Of a stretch of DNA of 64,000 nt, positions 1-6,843 are shown piece after piece. Below the pieces are notes generated by a model, which did not search any database, was not told the DNA's origin, and was given only the letters and a program-made list of their open reading frames with translations. The first letter of the stretch is position 1. Each line of letters opens with the position of its first letter. Origin of the DNA: Fimiplasma intestinipullorum (lineage in GTDB: Bacteria > Bacillota_I > Bacilli_A > Erysipelotrichales > Coprobacillaceae). The stretch lies in the NCBI GenBank assembly GCA_018715065.1, contig DVMJ01000014.1, forward strand, positions 1 to 64,000. Reading direction: 5' to 3'. The position numbers and the translations under genes are program-made.

Positions 1-254
1 AGATCAACTCAAGTCAATGATTAATCTACAGACTAGAATGTCGATACTCATGTGTGTTTGAAAAGTTCAGCCATACACTGGTTTGCACACTGTTTTGAAC
101 CGAACGAGCTGCAGAAATCTACAACACACCCACCGTGCTTTGTAGTATAAGACTCCTTCAGTCAGAATATAAAATAAAAAGTCTGCGCAGGCAAGGATTT
201 ATTCATGACGATGTATGCCTTGCAGTCGCAGACGGAAAGGAATGTGAGGTTATT

Positions 255-470
255 ATGAAAAAGTACGATTATGTTTTTATCGCGGGGGTTAGTTTAACAC
301 TTTGTACTTCAGTGTTTGGTGAACTTCTCTCAAAATTATCTATTATACTTAATGGATACACTCTTCAATGGCATTGGGTTGTTATGCTGTTTAGTCATTT
401 GTCAGTCTTAGTTGCTGGGATTGGCCTGATGTGTTATGGTGTGATAATGAAAGTAAGAGATAAATATTGA
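255..470 (+). CDS. small two-helix membrane protein, unknown
   Basis: A 71-residue protein starting MKKYDYVFIAG. The upstream reading frame can be extended to 135, but the ATG at 255 is preceded by a purine-rich GGAAAGGAATGTGAGG stretch and begins with a typical membrane-insertion N-terminus. Two hydrophobic segments (about residues 6-30 and 40-64) are separated by a short polar turn, and the C-terminus is basic (MKVRDKY), consistent with both ends facing the cytoplasm. No family is recognised. A hairpin terminator follows it. It sits at the edge of a region of decaying mobile elements, so it could be a remnant or passenger gene. Confidence 0.5.
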   Translation: MKKYDYVFIAGVSLTLCTSVFGELLSKLSIILNGYTLQWHWVVMLFSHLSVLVAGIGLMCYGVIMKVRDKY

Positions 471-544
471 TTTCATGTTATGTGTAAAATGAGTTGTTAA
501 ACTATACTCTCTATCAGCTAGGAAACAGGAGAAATTGTAAAGCA

Positions 545-584
545 AAAAATCTCTTGGCATATTTTGCCTAAAGAGACTTTTTTT
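545..584 (+). terminator. intrinsic terminator
   Basis: An imperfect stem (AATCTCTTGGCA pairing with TTGCCTAAAGAGA) is followed by a run of seven T. It probably ends transcription of the small membrane protein gene. The group II intron 5' end begins directly after it, and such introns often insert just after terminator hairpins. Confidence 0.6.
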
Positions 585-585
585 G

Positions 586-1177
586 GTGCGCCAGGCATGG
601 CATATATCTAGGTGGTGCAAATCCACTGTGGGGGGCGATGTCGCAACTACCAACCACTAGCCAATATCAAGGGTGTCCATCGTGAGGTGGAATCTGAAAA
701 AAGATAGAGGCAAAACTCTGGTCTGAGAAACACAAATCATATCAGGCATATAACGGGGACGAGTGCGTCAAACAGCACGAAGTCAAAAGAGCTTGCGGAA
801 TAGAACTGTTATATGTAAATATGGTGGAAAAGAAATGTGACCTTATCCCGGGAGGTCTTACGAAGGATACAAATCCGAGTAACAACGAATCGCAAGAAGT
901 CAGCCGAGGTCGTAGCAGTGAGGAAGTTTCTGTAATGGAAATGGAGCGAAGGACTGAACAAATCTATCAGTTATCGAAATAGGAATTGTGCTTATGCATG
1001 ATCTTGGAATATAAGGAAAACTAGTGTCATGAGTAGACAAAGAACGGATGAAAGTGGAAGTTAGTGCGTAAGCGAGCGAAGAAATGGAGGTAACGAATAT
1101 TGAAAACTGATAACACATTATTAGAAGAGATGCTCAGTGATGAAAACTTCATGGCAGCATACAAACAGGTCAAAAGA
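586..1177 (+). mobile_element. group II intron, 5' fragment
   Basis: The sequence begins GTGCG, the usual 5' boundary of bacterial group II introns. It continues with a structured, protein-free stretch of about 510 bases containing the typical early-domain phrases (CCAGGCATGG, AATCCACTGTGGGGGG). A TTG codon at 1100, after GGAGGTAACGAA, opens a frame reading MKTDNTLLEEMLSDENFMAA and then YKQVKRR, which resembles the N-terminus of LtrA-like maturase/reverse transcriptases. The frame is cut after 27 codons by a 67-bp palindrome at 1178, and no reverse transcriptase body or domain V/VI follows. It is therefore a non-mobile 5' remnant. The intron identity rests on recognition of the start motif and the maturase N-terminus. 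Confidence 0.7.
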
Positions 1178-1244
1178 AGAGAGTGTAAAATAAAGTGTGT
1201 AAGTAATATTACCGGTAACTTACATACTTTATCTTACACTCTCT
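1178..1244. repeat. 67-bp near-perfect palindrome, IS-end or MITE-like
   Basis: Two arms of about 27 bases (left AGAGAGTGTAAAATAAAGTG, right its inverted copy) differ at about two positions and meet around a central TATTACCGGTA. It lies exactly between the truncated group II intron maturase frame and the truncated IS3 orfA frame. It could be two abutting ends of an IS (the GAGAGTGTAAAA start resembles some IS256-type termini) or a minimal non-autonomous element. The family assignment is a guess; the palindrome is plain in the sequence. Confidence 0.65.
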
Positions 1245-1247
1245 ACA

Positions 1248-1356
1248 CACCTAAATGATTAGCTATCTCTGCATACGTCAACTCTGGGTGTTCCTTTCTG
1301 TACTGAACTGCATTCATCTTAAATTCTTTGTCAATTACTTTTCTTTTGATGCCCAT
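1248..1356 (-). pseudogene. IS3-family transposase OrfA, N-terminal fragment
   Basis: The minus strand from ATG 1356 reads MGIKRKVIDKEFKMNAVQYR then KEHPELTYAEIANHLGV and stops where the palindrome begins. This is the N-terminal helix-turn-helix of an IS3-type OrfA, which would normally continue into a second half of the domain after LGVS. Only about 35 codons remain, so the gene is broken by the palindromic insertion or by deletion. No OrfB is present nearby. Confidence 0.6.
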
Positions 1357-1547
1357 CTTTCAATAACCTCTTCCCTTGTTTTATCTGATCCCGGACATCC
1401 TGTTACTATATCAAGAATAACTCTCTATCCTGTTTTATTCAAGATGGCTTTTCCCATTTTACCTGACCCTATTTTTATCCTAGCACCATTTCAAGAGAAG
1501 AGATAGAAAAAGCGCCTATTTAACGGAGAAATGCCGTCGGGAGTAAG

Positions 1548-1615
1548 CCTTTTGTTTATTTGTCCCTCATAGGGATTGGGAACAGCATTATATAAATTTT
1601 CTCAAAGAAAAAATG
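1548..1615. repeat. 68-bp direct repeat, left copy
   Basis: The block starting CCTTTTGTTTATTTGTCCCT recurs at 2505-2572 in the same orientation with 4 mismatches in 68 bases. Weaker similarity (ATGCCG.CGG) extends about 20 bases further upstream in both copies. The two copies bracket the HEPN/MNT toxin-antitoxin pair at about 890 bases apart, suggesting the pair arrived with, or was captured between, copies of a repeated element. Confidence 0.8.
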
Positions 1616-1634
1616 TAGCAGTTTTGCTACATTT
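1606..1634 (-). terminator. terminator of the HEPN/MNT operon
   Basis: On the minus strand AAATGTAGCA and TGCTACATTT form a perfect 10-bp stem around a 4-base loop, followed by TTTTTTC. The stop codon of the HEPN gene lies inside the 5' arm. The stem core TGTAGCA/TGCTACA is the same as in the putative operator upstream of the operon at 2382-2401. Confidence 0.75.
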
Positions 1635-2040
1635 CAATAAGGTGCTCATTGTCATGACTTAATTCTTTAAATTGCTCAAGCATTTTTCGAACTTCTTCCA
1701 GTGCACGCTCAATTTTTCTTTTTTCAAGGCGGTAATTAATAATGTATCTTGTTCTGCTTTCCCAAAGAGTAAACATTTCTGAATGATCGTCAATATATTC
1801 TGGTAGATTTAGATCCACTCCATTTTGGTTTGCTAATTGAATTAACTGCGTTATATCGTGTGTCTTCTGATAAGGTACAGCATGAATCGATAACTCGTAC
1901 TTGATGGCAATCTCAACTGCCTGCTGAAGATGATATCCTACATAATTCAGATAAGCTTCATCATCATTGGCAAGCGATTGAAACAGTGTATTTGCCACTT
2001 CATAATTCTGTTTAGCTTTATCCAGCAGCGTTTCGCTCAT
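1627..2040 (-). CDS. HEPN-domain protein (putative toxin of HEPN/MNT pair)
   Basis: A 137-residue all-helical protein typical of the PF05168-type HEPN domain, with the KTHDI motif at residues 59-63 and an Arg/Tyr-rich helix (SRTRYIINYR, about residues 95-104). In HepT-like toxins a helix motif RX4-6H supplies the RNase centre. Here no histidine is found at that place although the flanking Arg and Tyr remain, so RNase activity is uncertain. It overlaps the 3' end of the upstream nucleotidyltransferase gene by 23 bases, the usual arrangement of MNT-HEPN modules, where the nucleotidyltransferase modifies and neutralises the HEPN partner. It ends in a terminator hairpin. Confidence 0.75.
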   Translation of the reverse strand: MSETLLDKAKQNYEVANTLFQSLANDDEAYLNYVGYHLQQAVEIAIKYELSIHAVPYQKTHDITQLIQLANQNGVDLNLPEYIDDHSEMFTLWESRTRYIINYRLEKRKIERALEEVRKMLEQFKELSHDNEHLIEM

Positions 2041-2347
2041 ATACTTTTACCCCCTTCGTTTGTATTTCTTTTAGCATTTGATCATCGATGGTGTAATTAG
2101 TCCACAAATCATACAAGAAATCAAAATAGGTATGGATAAGTCTTTTGTCTTCTTTAACCTCTACATACATATCTAAATCACTATCGTTATGACATTGTGG
2201 TGTAACACTCGAACCAAATATGGTAATAGACTGTACATTCGGATCCTGACTTAGATAGTCAACCATTTGCTTAACTCGTTTTTGTTGAAGTGGGAAAATA
2301 CGATTAGCATTCATAAATGGCTCAGAAAATACTTTCCATTGAAGCAC
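2018..2347 (-). CDS. minimal nucleotidyltransferase (MNT antitoxin)
   Basis: A 109-residue protein of the MNT fold with the diagnostic GSX10DXD motif (GSSVTPQ at about residues 45-51, SDLD at 56-59), where the two Asp bind the metal for nucleotide transfer. In characterised MntA-HepT systems this enzyme AMPylates a tyrosine on the HEPN toxin. I chose the GTG at 2347 because AGAGGTG lies six bases upstream; an ATG at 2374 has no such site. It is the first gene of a two-gene operon and overlaps the HEPN gene. An inverted repeat just upstream (2382-2401) is a good operator candidate. Confidence 0.75.
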   Translation of the reverse strand: MLQWKVFSEPFMNANRIFPLQQKRVKQMVDYLSQDPNVQSITIFGSSVTPQCHNDSDLDMYVEVKEDKRLIHTYFDFLYDLWTNYTIDDQMLKEIQTKGVKVYERNAAG

Positions 2348-2381
2348 GACAATCACCTCTTCTATACTAAGCATATCACAT

Positions 2382-2401
2382 TTGTAGCAAAGTTGCTACA
2401 A
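2382..2401. promoter_or_regulatory. inverted-repeat operator candidate for MNT/HEPN operon
   Basis: TTGTAGCAA and TTGCTACAA are perfect 9-bp arms around AG, lying about 35 bases upstream of the chosen GTG start. Toxin-antitoxin operons are commonly autoregulated through such sites. The core is shared with the terminator stem at the other end of the operon. Confidence 0.45.
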
Positions 2402-2504
2402 TGATGATCTAGTAATGCAGACGGTGGAATCCACATCACTAGATTGGTTTATAAGAGGAGAGTCCAATGATGAAAGGCTCTAAATATGCCGGCGGTTTAG
2501 TACA

Positions 2505-2572
2505 CCTTTTGTTTATTTGTCCCTCATAGGGATTGGGAACGGCTTTATATAAACTTTCTCAAAGAGAAAATG
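2505..2572. repeat. 68-bp direct repeat, right copy
   Basis: Second copy of the block at 1548-1615 (4 mismatches), same orientation. It contains CCCTCATAGGGATTGGGAAC. The first copy directly abuts the terminator of the toxin-antitoxin operon, whereas this copy lies about 100 bases upstream of its operator. Confidence 0.8.
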
Positions 2573-2784
2573 AATACATGTTCTATACAGTGTAACAGAC
2601 AAAGGATAATTGCAACAATATATGACTTTACAGACCCAGACATTTTGATAGCTGTAACTCAACGATCACACCTAAACCCGTAATGCAGTAAACAATACAA
2701 TAATTACAGTATTATTGCATGTAGCGGTGAAACGGGGCGCCTGTATCGCCCCATCGGTGCATCCATATCGGTCGAAACGGTGCG
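2573..2784. other. non-coding stretch with possible IS21 end
   Basis: No gene is supported. Bases 2725-2790 contain repeated GGTG-type words (CGGTGAAACGG, CGGTGCATCC, AAACGGTGCGC). The word AAACGGTGCG recurs in inverted orientation near 3610-3620. IS21 elements carry short multiple terminal repeats at both ends, so this may be the right end of the degraded IS21 copy whose istB lies next to it. Confidence 0.35.
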
Positions 2785-3250
2785 CTCTTAAAAAGTCTTT
2801 CTTCTTGTAGATTCACTATCAAATTCTATGCGGTAGGCATTGAATACTATCCTGTCTAATCAGGCATCGGCATAGGTGTGATCATGAAGTAAGTCATATC
2901 AGTCTTTGGCAAGAATTTAAGATACGACAATAGTTAAACGGCGACCTTCTCTTGAATCTAATATCTCAAATAAGTATTGGCATTTTTCTATGTCTAGATC
3001 CATTAGACCAGAATCATCAATAATTTATCGCTCACTCTTACTTGACGTTTCTAAAGTCTGGTCCAGTTTCTTAAGTTCCTTTCTTGAGTTCCTCTGATTG
3101 ATGGCGTGCTGTTAGTTCGCTTAATCGTTTCATCGCCTTGCAGTAGCATAGCGTTCTTAGTTTTTCTAAATACACAACATTCAAAACAGCTTTTCTCAGA
3201 GCATATAATCTCGGAGATTGATTAAGCATTCCTGTATTTACCGTCATATT
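2785..3250 (-). pseudogene. istB: IS21-family IstB ATPase, heavily degraded
   Basis: The minus strand reads in pieces DKLLIIDDSGLMDLDIEKCQ, then YLFEILDSREGRRLTIVVS, a stop, and YDLLHDHTYADA, a stop, LDRIVFNAYRIEF. This matches the Walker B to C-terminal part of the IS21 transposition helper IstB. Upstream fragments (ALRKAVLNVVYLEKLRT, KRLSELTARHQSEEL) fit the stretch between Walker A and Walker B. At least four in-frame stops and a frameshift rule out function. No intact istA is present. Confidence 0.7.
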
Positions 3251-3720
3251 TTGATGCTACATAAATTCTTTAACAGCAAGATCTTATCGATCTTAGCATA
3301 TTTCTAACAGTAATCCGCTGTAATCGTATGCCATCTAACCAACAGTAGTTGGAATTATATCAATGTCTGTATTGTACATTATTGAGATTGGCACGGATAT
3401 GCCTGTATGGCATGATAATCCTTCATCAACATGTTGAGCTACTTTTATCCTGTGAACAATGTAAGCGTGTGAAGAAAGAAATGGATCAAAGCAGTCAATG
3501 GTGGACATTATCTTAATCAAACCACGGCTTGTACAATGTGTGCTTGAAGCTGTGATAAGTCAACCATCATACTGCAAAAAAATATAAAATGAAAGTGAGA
3601 TTGACCGCACCGTTTGATCCACTATAGCGAACCGATGACTCCGTCATACTGCACCGGCGCCACCGCTAGAGGTGCACCGTTCGGTCCGCTACTTGCAATT
3701 ATACACCCACATAGACTTAT
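3251..3720. other. gene-less degraded sequence, probable rest of IS21 remnant
   Basis: I see no supportable gene. A 61-codon open frame at 3335-3520 on the minus strand lacks a ribosome binding site and any recognisable motif. Bases 3600-3690 are locally GC-rich with repeated GCACCG words that, on the minus strand, echo the AAACGGTGCG words at 2780. The two ends may be the termini of one IS21 copy that lost istA. Confidence 0.3.
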
Positions 3721-3935
3721 TACCTTCTCTGTAATTTGTTTTTAATATATTTTTCTTAGTTTAGCCAGCCTAACTCTTTACATTGTTGAAGTATTGCTTT
3801 TAAACACTCTATATCAACATGTCCGCTTGAATCAATTGTATTTAGATCATTACTATGTTTCAAAAAGAAATAGTTCTGAATCCTTTTTCATAAATAATAG
3901 AATACTGACTCTCAGTTTCAGTTCACCCTAAATTT

Positions 3936-4268
3936 TCAAACATTTTTTGAGAGACCATCTTTTTCACTCAAATTTCTGAAAATAATAATTGATTTTCCTA
4001 CATTTTTTGCAATGTAGTTTTTATAAAAGAAAACATAAGTAGCTGCTAGAATATAGGCAACGATAGCATATATCAATACAAAAAGAAGTGATATGCCAGT
4101 TGTAAACTGATTGGTCAATGGTAAAAATACAATCAATGCGAATAGGTATGTGGTAAAGTAGATAGGAAGCCAGTCCAATAGGCTTCCTTCATCCAATCTC
4201 TTCCATTTTTTTAATTGTTCGATCAAACAATCATAAGTCGTCTCGTGTACGTGCCAATTTTTACGCAT
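3936..4268 (-). CDS. hypothetical membrane protein
   Basis: A 110-residue protein with a polar N-terminus (about 30 residues, MRKNWHVHETTYDCLIEQLK) and two or three hydrophobic segments (about residues 34-55, 58-85) ending in a basic, hydrophilic tail. No family is recognised. It stands alone among mobile-element remnants, with only a weak ribosome binding site (AAGTAAAGTGAAC, poorly placed). Codon use is AT-rich like the surrounding accessory DNA. It may be a passenger gene or decaying. Confidence 0.4.
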   Translation of the reverse strand: MRKNWHVHETTYDCLIEQLKKWKRLDEGSLLDWLPIYFTTYLFALIVFLPLTNQFTTGISLLFVLIYAIVAYILAATYVFFYKNYIAKNVGKSIIIFRNLSEKDGLSKNV

Positions 4269-4295
4269 TTGAAATTGTGTTCACTTTACTTTGTT

Positions 4296-4322
4296 CAAGT
4301 GTAGAAACAAAGTCTACACTTG
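4296..4322. repeat. 27-bp inverted repeat, possible IS end
   Basis: CAAGTGTAGA and TCTACACTTG are perfect 10-bp arms around AACAAAG. It lies about 70 bases before the IS1595-type transposase remnant and could be its terminal repeat or a solo hairpin element. Confidence 0.45.
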
Positions 4323-4394
4323 TTCTCAGTGTTCATATCAAGTCTATCTTTTTGCAGAAACTCTCTTTCAGGACAACTAATTACCATTAGATAC

Positions 4395-4985
4395 ACTTTA
4401 TGGTATATTCCTTTTTGTCACTTCTAAAAAGGGAATTTCTGCAGAAGAATTGTCACGTCAGCTTGGCATCAACAGTAAAAGCGCTCAGTTGCTATGCCCA
4501 AAACTGCGTTATCTGATGTCCGTAGATAATGACTGTTTTGATTTGAAATCAAAAATTCGTTGAAATAGATGGCTTCTACATTGGTGGCAAATCTCATCAT
4601 GGTAAAAGAGGGTTGAAAACTGACCCCCCCCTTTTTTTAAGTGGCTCTAGGTGCAGATCAGCTAAACAACTATCCCAATAGAATAAAACTGCTTCAAGTG
4701 AAAACAAGGAAGAGGTAAAAAGGCTCATGCAACATATTCATTATGATAGGGATACCACAATATGTACTGATGGTGCCCCAGCATATCACTATTTAAAGGA
4801 TAGAGTCCATCTCATCAATGGCGTTATAGATTACAAAAAATCGGATCATCTTATGTATTGGATAAATATAGATATCAGATATAAAAAGCATTTCATCAAG
4901 TGACAGTGCATCCAGCAATCACGGTATGGGGTTTTGCAGAGGCAAGATTACCTGGAATTCTCATAATGGTATGCGATGCATATCT
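4395..4985 (+). pseudogene. IS1595/ISXO2-like transposase remnant
   Basis: Reading pieces on the plus strand gives FVTSKKGISAEELSRQLGIN then SKSAQLLCPKLRYLM, a stop, EIDGFYIGGKSHHGKRG, a frameshift in an eight-C run, and EEVKRLMQHIHYDRDTTICT then DGAPAYHYLKDRVHLI. This is the N-terminal HTH region and DDE-type catalytic core of ISXO2-like transposases (IDGFYIGGK is the first catalytic Asp region). Several stops and frameshifts make it a pseudogene. The C-terminal part dissolves before the YefM-like gene. Confidence 0.65.
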
Positions 4986-5018
4986 TTTCAAATGAAGTCG
5001 CTTTGGTTGATCATGTGG

Positions 5019-5285
5019 TTATTCATTATTAGTAAGGTCTGCAGAATCTATAGTGTACGTTTTGCCTTCCTCGTACTGCTTTTGCGATTCTATCAACCAG
5101 TCAAGATTGTTTTTGCTGCTGGTAAGATACATATTTTCCATCAGATTGTTATAAACATCTTCAGACATCATTACAATTTTGGCATCGTTTTGGCGGGCCA
5201 TGATCATTGTTTTACAAGTATCCGAAATGATATCAGAATCAATCGTCGTTTTTTGATGCCTTTTTTCATTACTCATGATCATCAT
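5019..5285 (-). CDS. YefM/Phd-like antitoxin without adjacent toxin
   Basis: An 88-residue protein whose middle (NDAKIVMMSEDVYNNLMENM then YLTSSKNNLDWLIESQKQ) is characteristic of YefM/Phd antitoxins, which bind DNA with the N-terminal half and mask a RelE/YoeB-type toxin with the C-terminal tail. The start at 5285 is chosen because AAAGGAGAG lies six bases upstream of ATG; the ATG at 5306 has no such site. The N-terminal DNA-binding part (SNEKRHQKTTIDSD) is unlike the family norm. Where a YoeB toxin gene should follow (below 5019) lies only the IS1595 remnant, so the toxin is missing. Confidence 0.6.
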   Translation of the reverse strand: MMIMSNEKRHQKTTIDSDIISDTCKTMIMARQNDAKIVMMSEDVYNNLMENMYLTSSKNNLDWLIESQKQYEEGKTYTIDSADLTNNE

Positions 5286-5412
5286 ATCTATCTCTCCTTT
5301 ATTCATTAAAGTATAGGTTAAAGGTCAATCATTGGATAAGGCTTGAGTCTAGATGGAAGTTATACAGATACTGTTAACCAAAAAAGAAGGCTTAAGTCAC
5401 TGATTGATAGGG

Positions 5413-5733
5413 TTATTGGTTTAGCTGGCTTTTAAAGTAGATATTAGCATAATCGTCCACATCAACTGTAATCGGAATGATCAAAGAAGGTCCAGGCTCA
5501 AAACCAATTCTTTTAGCGATAGCGTCGGGATCAATTTTTTCTTGTTTTGATGGAAGTGGGATGTCTTCACCATCCCGCTTTGCCAAGTACAAATAGCCTG
5601 CAAGACAGTCCGTGGCCATCTTCATTGCGCCTTTAAAGGTTTCGTCACAGGTGGATAGATCATTTAAATCAGAAAAGATGACAGAATAACCGTTCTCTTC
5701 TTTAAAAAAACATGCAGGATAAGTGATTGACAT
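5413..5733 (-). CDS. HicB-like antitoxin, no HicA adjacent
   Basis: A 106-residue type II HicB-like protein. Residues 4-50 form the partial RNase H-like fold (YPACFFKEENGYSVIFSDLN, then DLSTCDETFKGAMKMATDCL). The C-terminal part has the short PLPSKQEKI linker and no clear HTH. HicB normally neutralises the mRNA interferase HicA, encoded directly next to it. No HicA-like frame (short, with a central GSH motif) is found on either side. GGAGG lies 12 bases before the ATG. The gene follows closely behind a broken metallo-beta-lactamase gene. Solitary HicB proteins are common and may be regulators only. Confidence 0.65.
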   Translation of the reverse strand: MSITYPACFFKEENGYSVIFSDLNDLSTCDETFKGAMKMATDCLAGYLYLAKRDGEDIPLPSKQEKIDPDAIAKRIGFEPGPSLIIPITVDVDDYANIYFKSQLNQ

Positions 5734-5736
5734 GGT

Positions 5737-6540
5737 TCATGGACCTCCTTTATTTGATTTTTTTAAAGTGGATTTTTTATAGATGATGGCAATATCCTGA
5801 TAAGTGGCTTTTTAAGCCTGCGTACCATCAAAGGTGGGTTCATCAGAAGGGGTACCGGTGATTTTTCCATCTAATAATAAATGACAGAGTTCGATGGATT
5901 GTTGGATATAAGAGATATTGGTTTTATGGGGCAGGATATGACCGCCGCTCTTTTCGTGTCCGCTCCACATTTCCCAGGTATCATCAATACCGTTTTCTTC
6001 AAAATACACTAACAATTGTTGAAGATGGACGGCTTATTGTGAAAGGGGGAGTGAATGCGAAGCCTGCATCCATACACCTTTCATAGTTGCCAGCGCATCA
6101 CCGACAAACAGAAGTTTATATTTAGGATCTACAAATATCATAGATCCCGGACTGTGGCCACCGACAGATACCGCCGTGATGATGCGATCGCCTAAATCAA
6201 TCGTTTGCCGATCATCAAGCGGATAGAGATTCTGGTAATCTTTTAATTGAAAGGTATCGGGATAAAATAATTCATTTTCCTGATAAACTGTCTTGTCGAG
6301 CGGAGAGAGATAAATTTTGTCAAATTCCAATGTCTTAGCGACATGATCGCCATGTCCATGGGTCAAATAAACAATCATATCGCCTTGAGCAATCGCCTGG
6401 ATCATTTCATACAGGGGTTCTCTAGTTTCTCCTAAATCGATAACAAGTGTTTTTTCTTTTCCTTTTAGTACATAGATGAAATCGTTGGTTTTATCAATGA
6501 TATAGTAGGTATCTTCGTTGATTTTTTCATATGTGTACAT
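5737..6540 (-). pseudogene. MBL-fold hydrolase broken by in-frame stop(s)
   Basis: The first 168 codons (from ATG 6540) encode a metallo-beta-lactamase fold protein with the zinc motif THGHGDH and later GGHSPGS and GDAL metal ligands. A TAA at 6034-6036 interrupts the frame after SLPLSQ. The same frame resumes immediately as AVHLQQLLVYFEENGIDD and continues, with the normal C-terminal WSGHEKSGGH histidine motif, to a second TAA at 5812. After that another 24 codons (KATYQDIAIIYKKSTL) read on to TGA 5737, plausibly the original C-terminus. No frameshift is needed, so this is one or two point nonsense mutations. The truncated product would lack the last metal histidine. Confidence 0.75.
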
Positions 6541-6843
6541 ATCTTTTCTCCTTGTGGATTTTTATTATTGCTTTATGCGTTTTTTCCATCATGATGAGAT
6601 TTGATTCAAAGAAGTGGTCATTGCGCTAGTGTAATGGTCGATCGCGGATACCGGGATGGCGACTGATGACTAGACTGTTTTTTGGCGGTAATGCGCAAAG
6701 TAACACATTACAGAAGATGCCTATTTTAGATCATGAATGCTCACGCTTGTATCCATACAGGATCATGCAGGCTTGAGAGGTTCAAAATCTTTTTTCATGA
6801 TGATCTTCCTTCTTAATAGGGGAGCGTGGAAGCATTGGAAGGG
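6541..6843. other. 300-bp non-coding stretch, possible tiny frame
   Basis: Apart from a minus-strand mini-frame (ATG 6798, MKKDFEPLKPA then TGA) behind a strong AAGAAGGAAGATCATC ribosome binding site, nothing is recognised. Past that TGA the same frame continues with two further stops before losing sense, so this may be a decayed gene rather than a leader peptide. Confidence 0.25.

Noticed and set aside
900..1118. 72-codon open frame on the minus strand
   Set aside because: It lies in the structured part of the group II intron, has no ribosome binding site and no recognisable sequence.
1255..1506. 83-codon open frame on the plus strand
   Set aside because: It is antisense to the IS3 orfA fragment, lacks a ribosome binding site and shows no family features.
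4926..5309. 127-codon plus-strand open frame over the YefM-like gene
   Set aside because: It is antisense to the recognisable antitoxin and merges with the tail of the IS1595 remnant; no independent support.
5740..5811. HicA toxin gene upstream of hicB
   Set aside because: The only frame there (ATYQDIAIIYKK) continues in phase with the broken MBL gene and has no HicA GSH motif.
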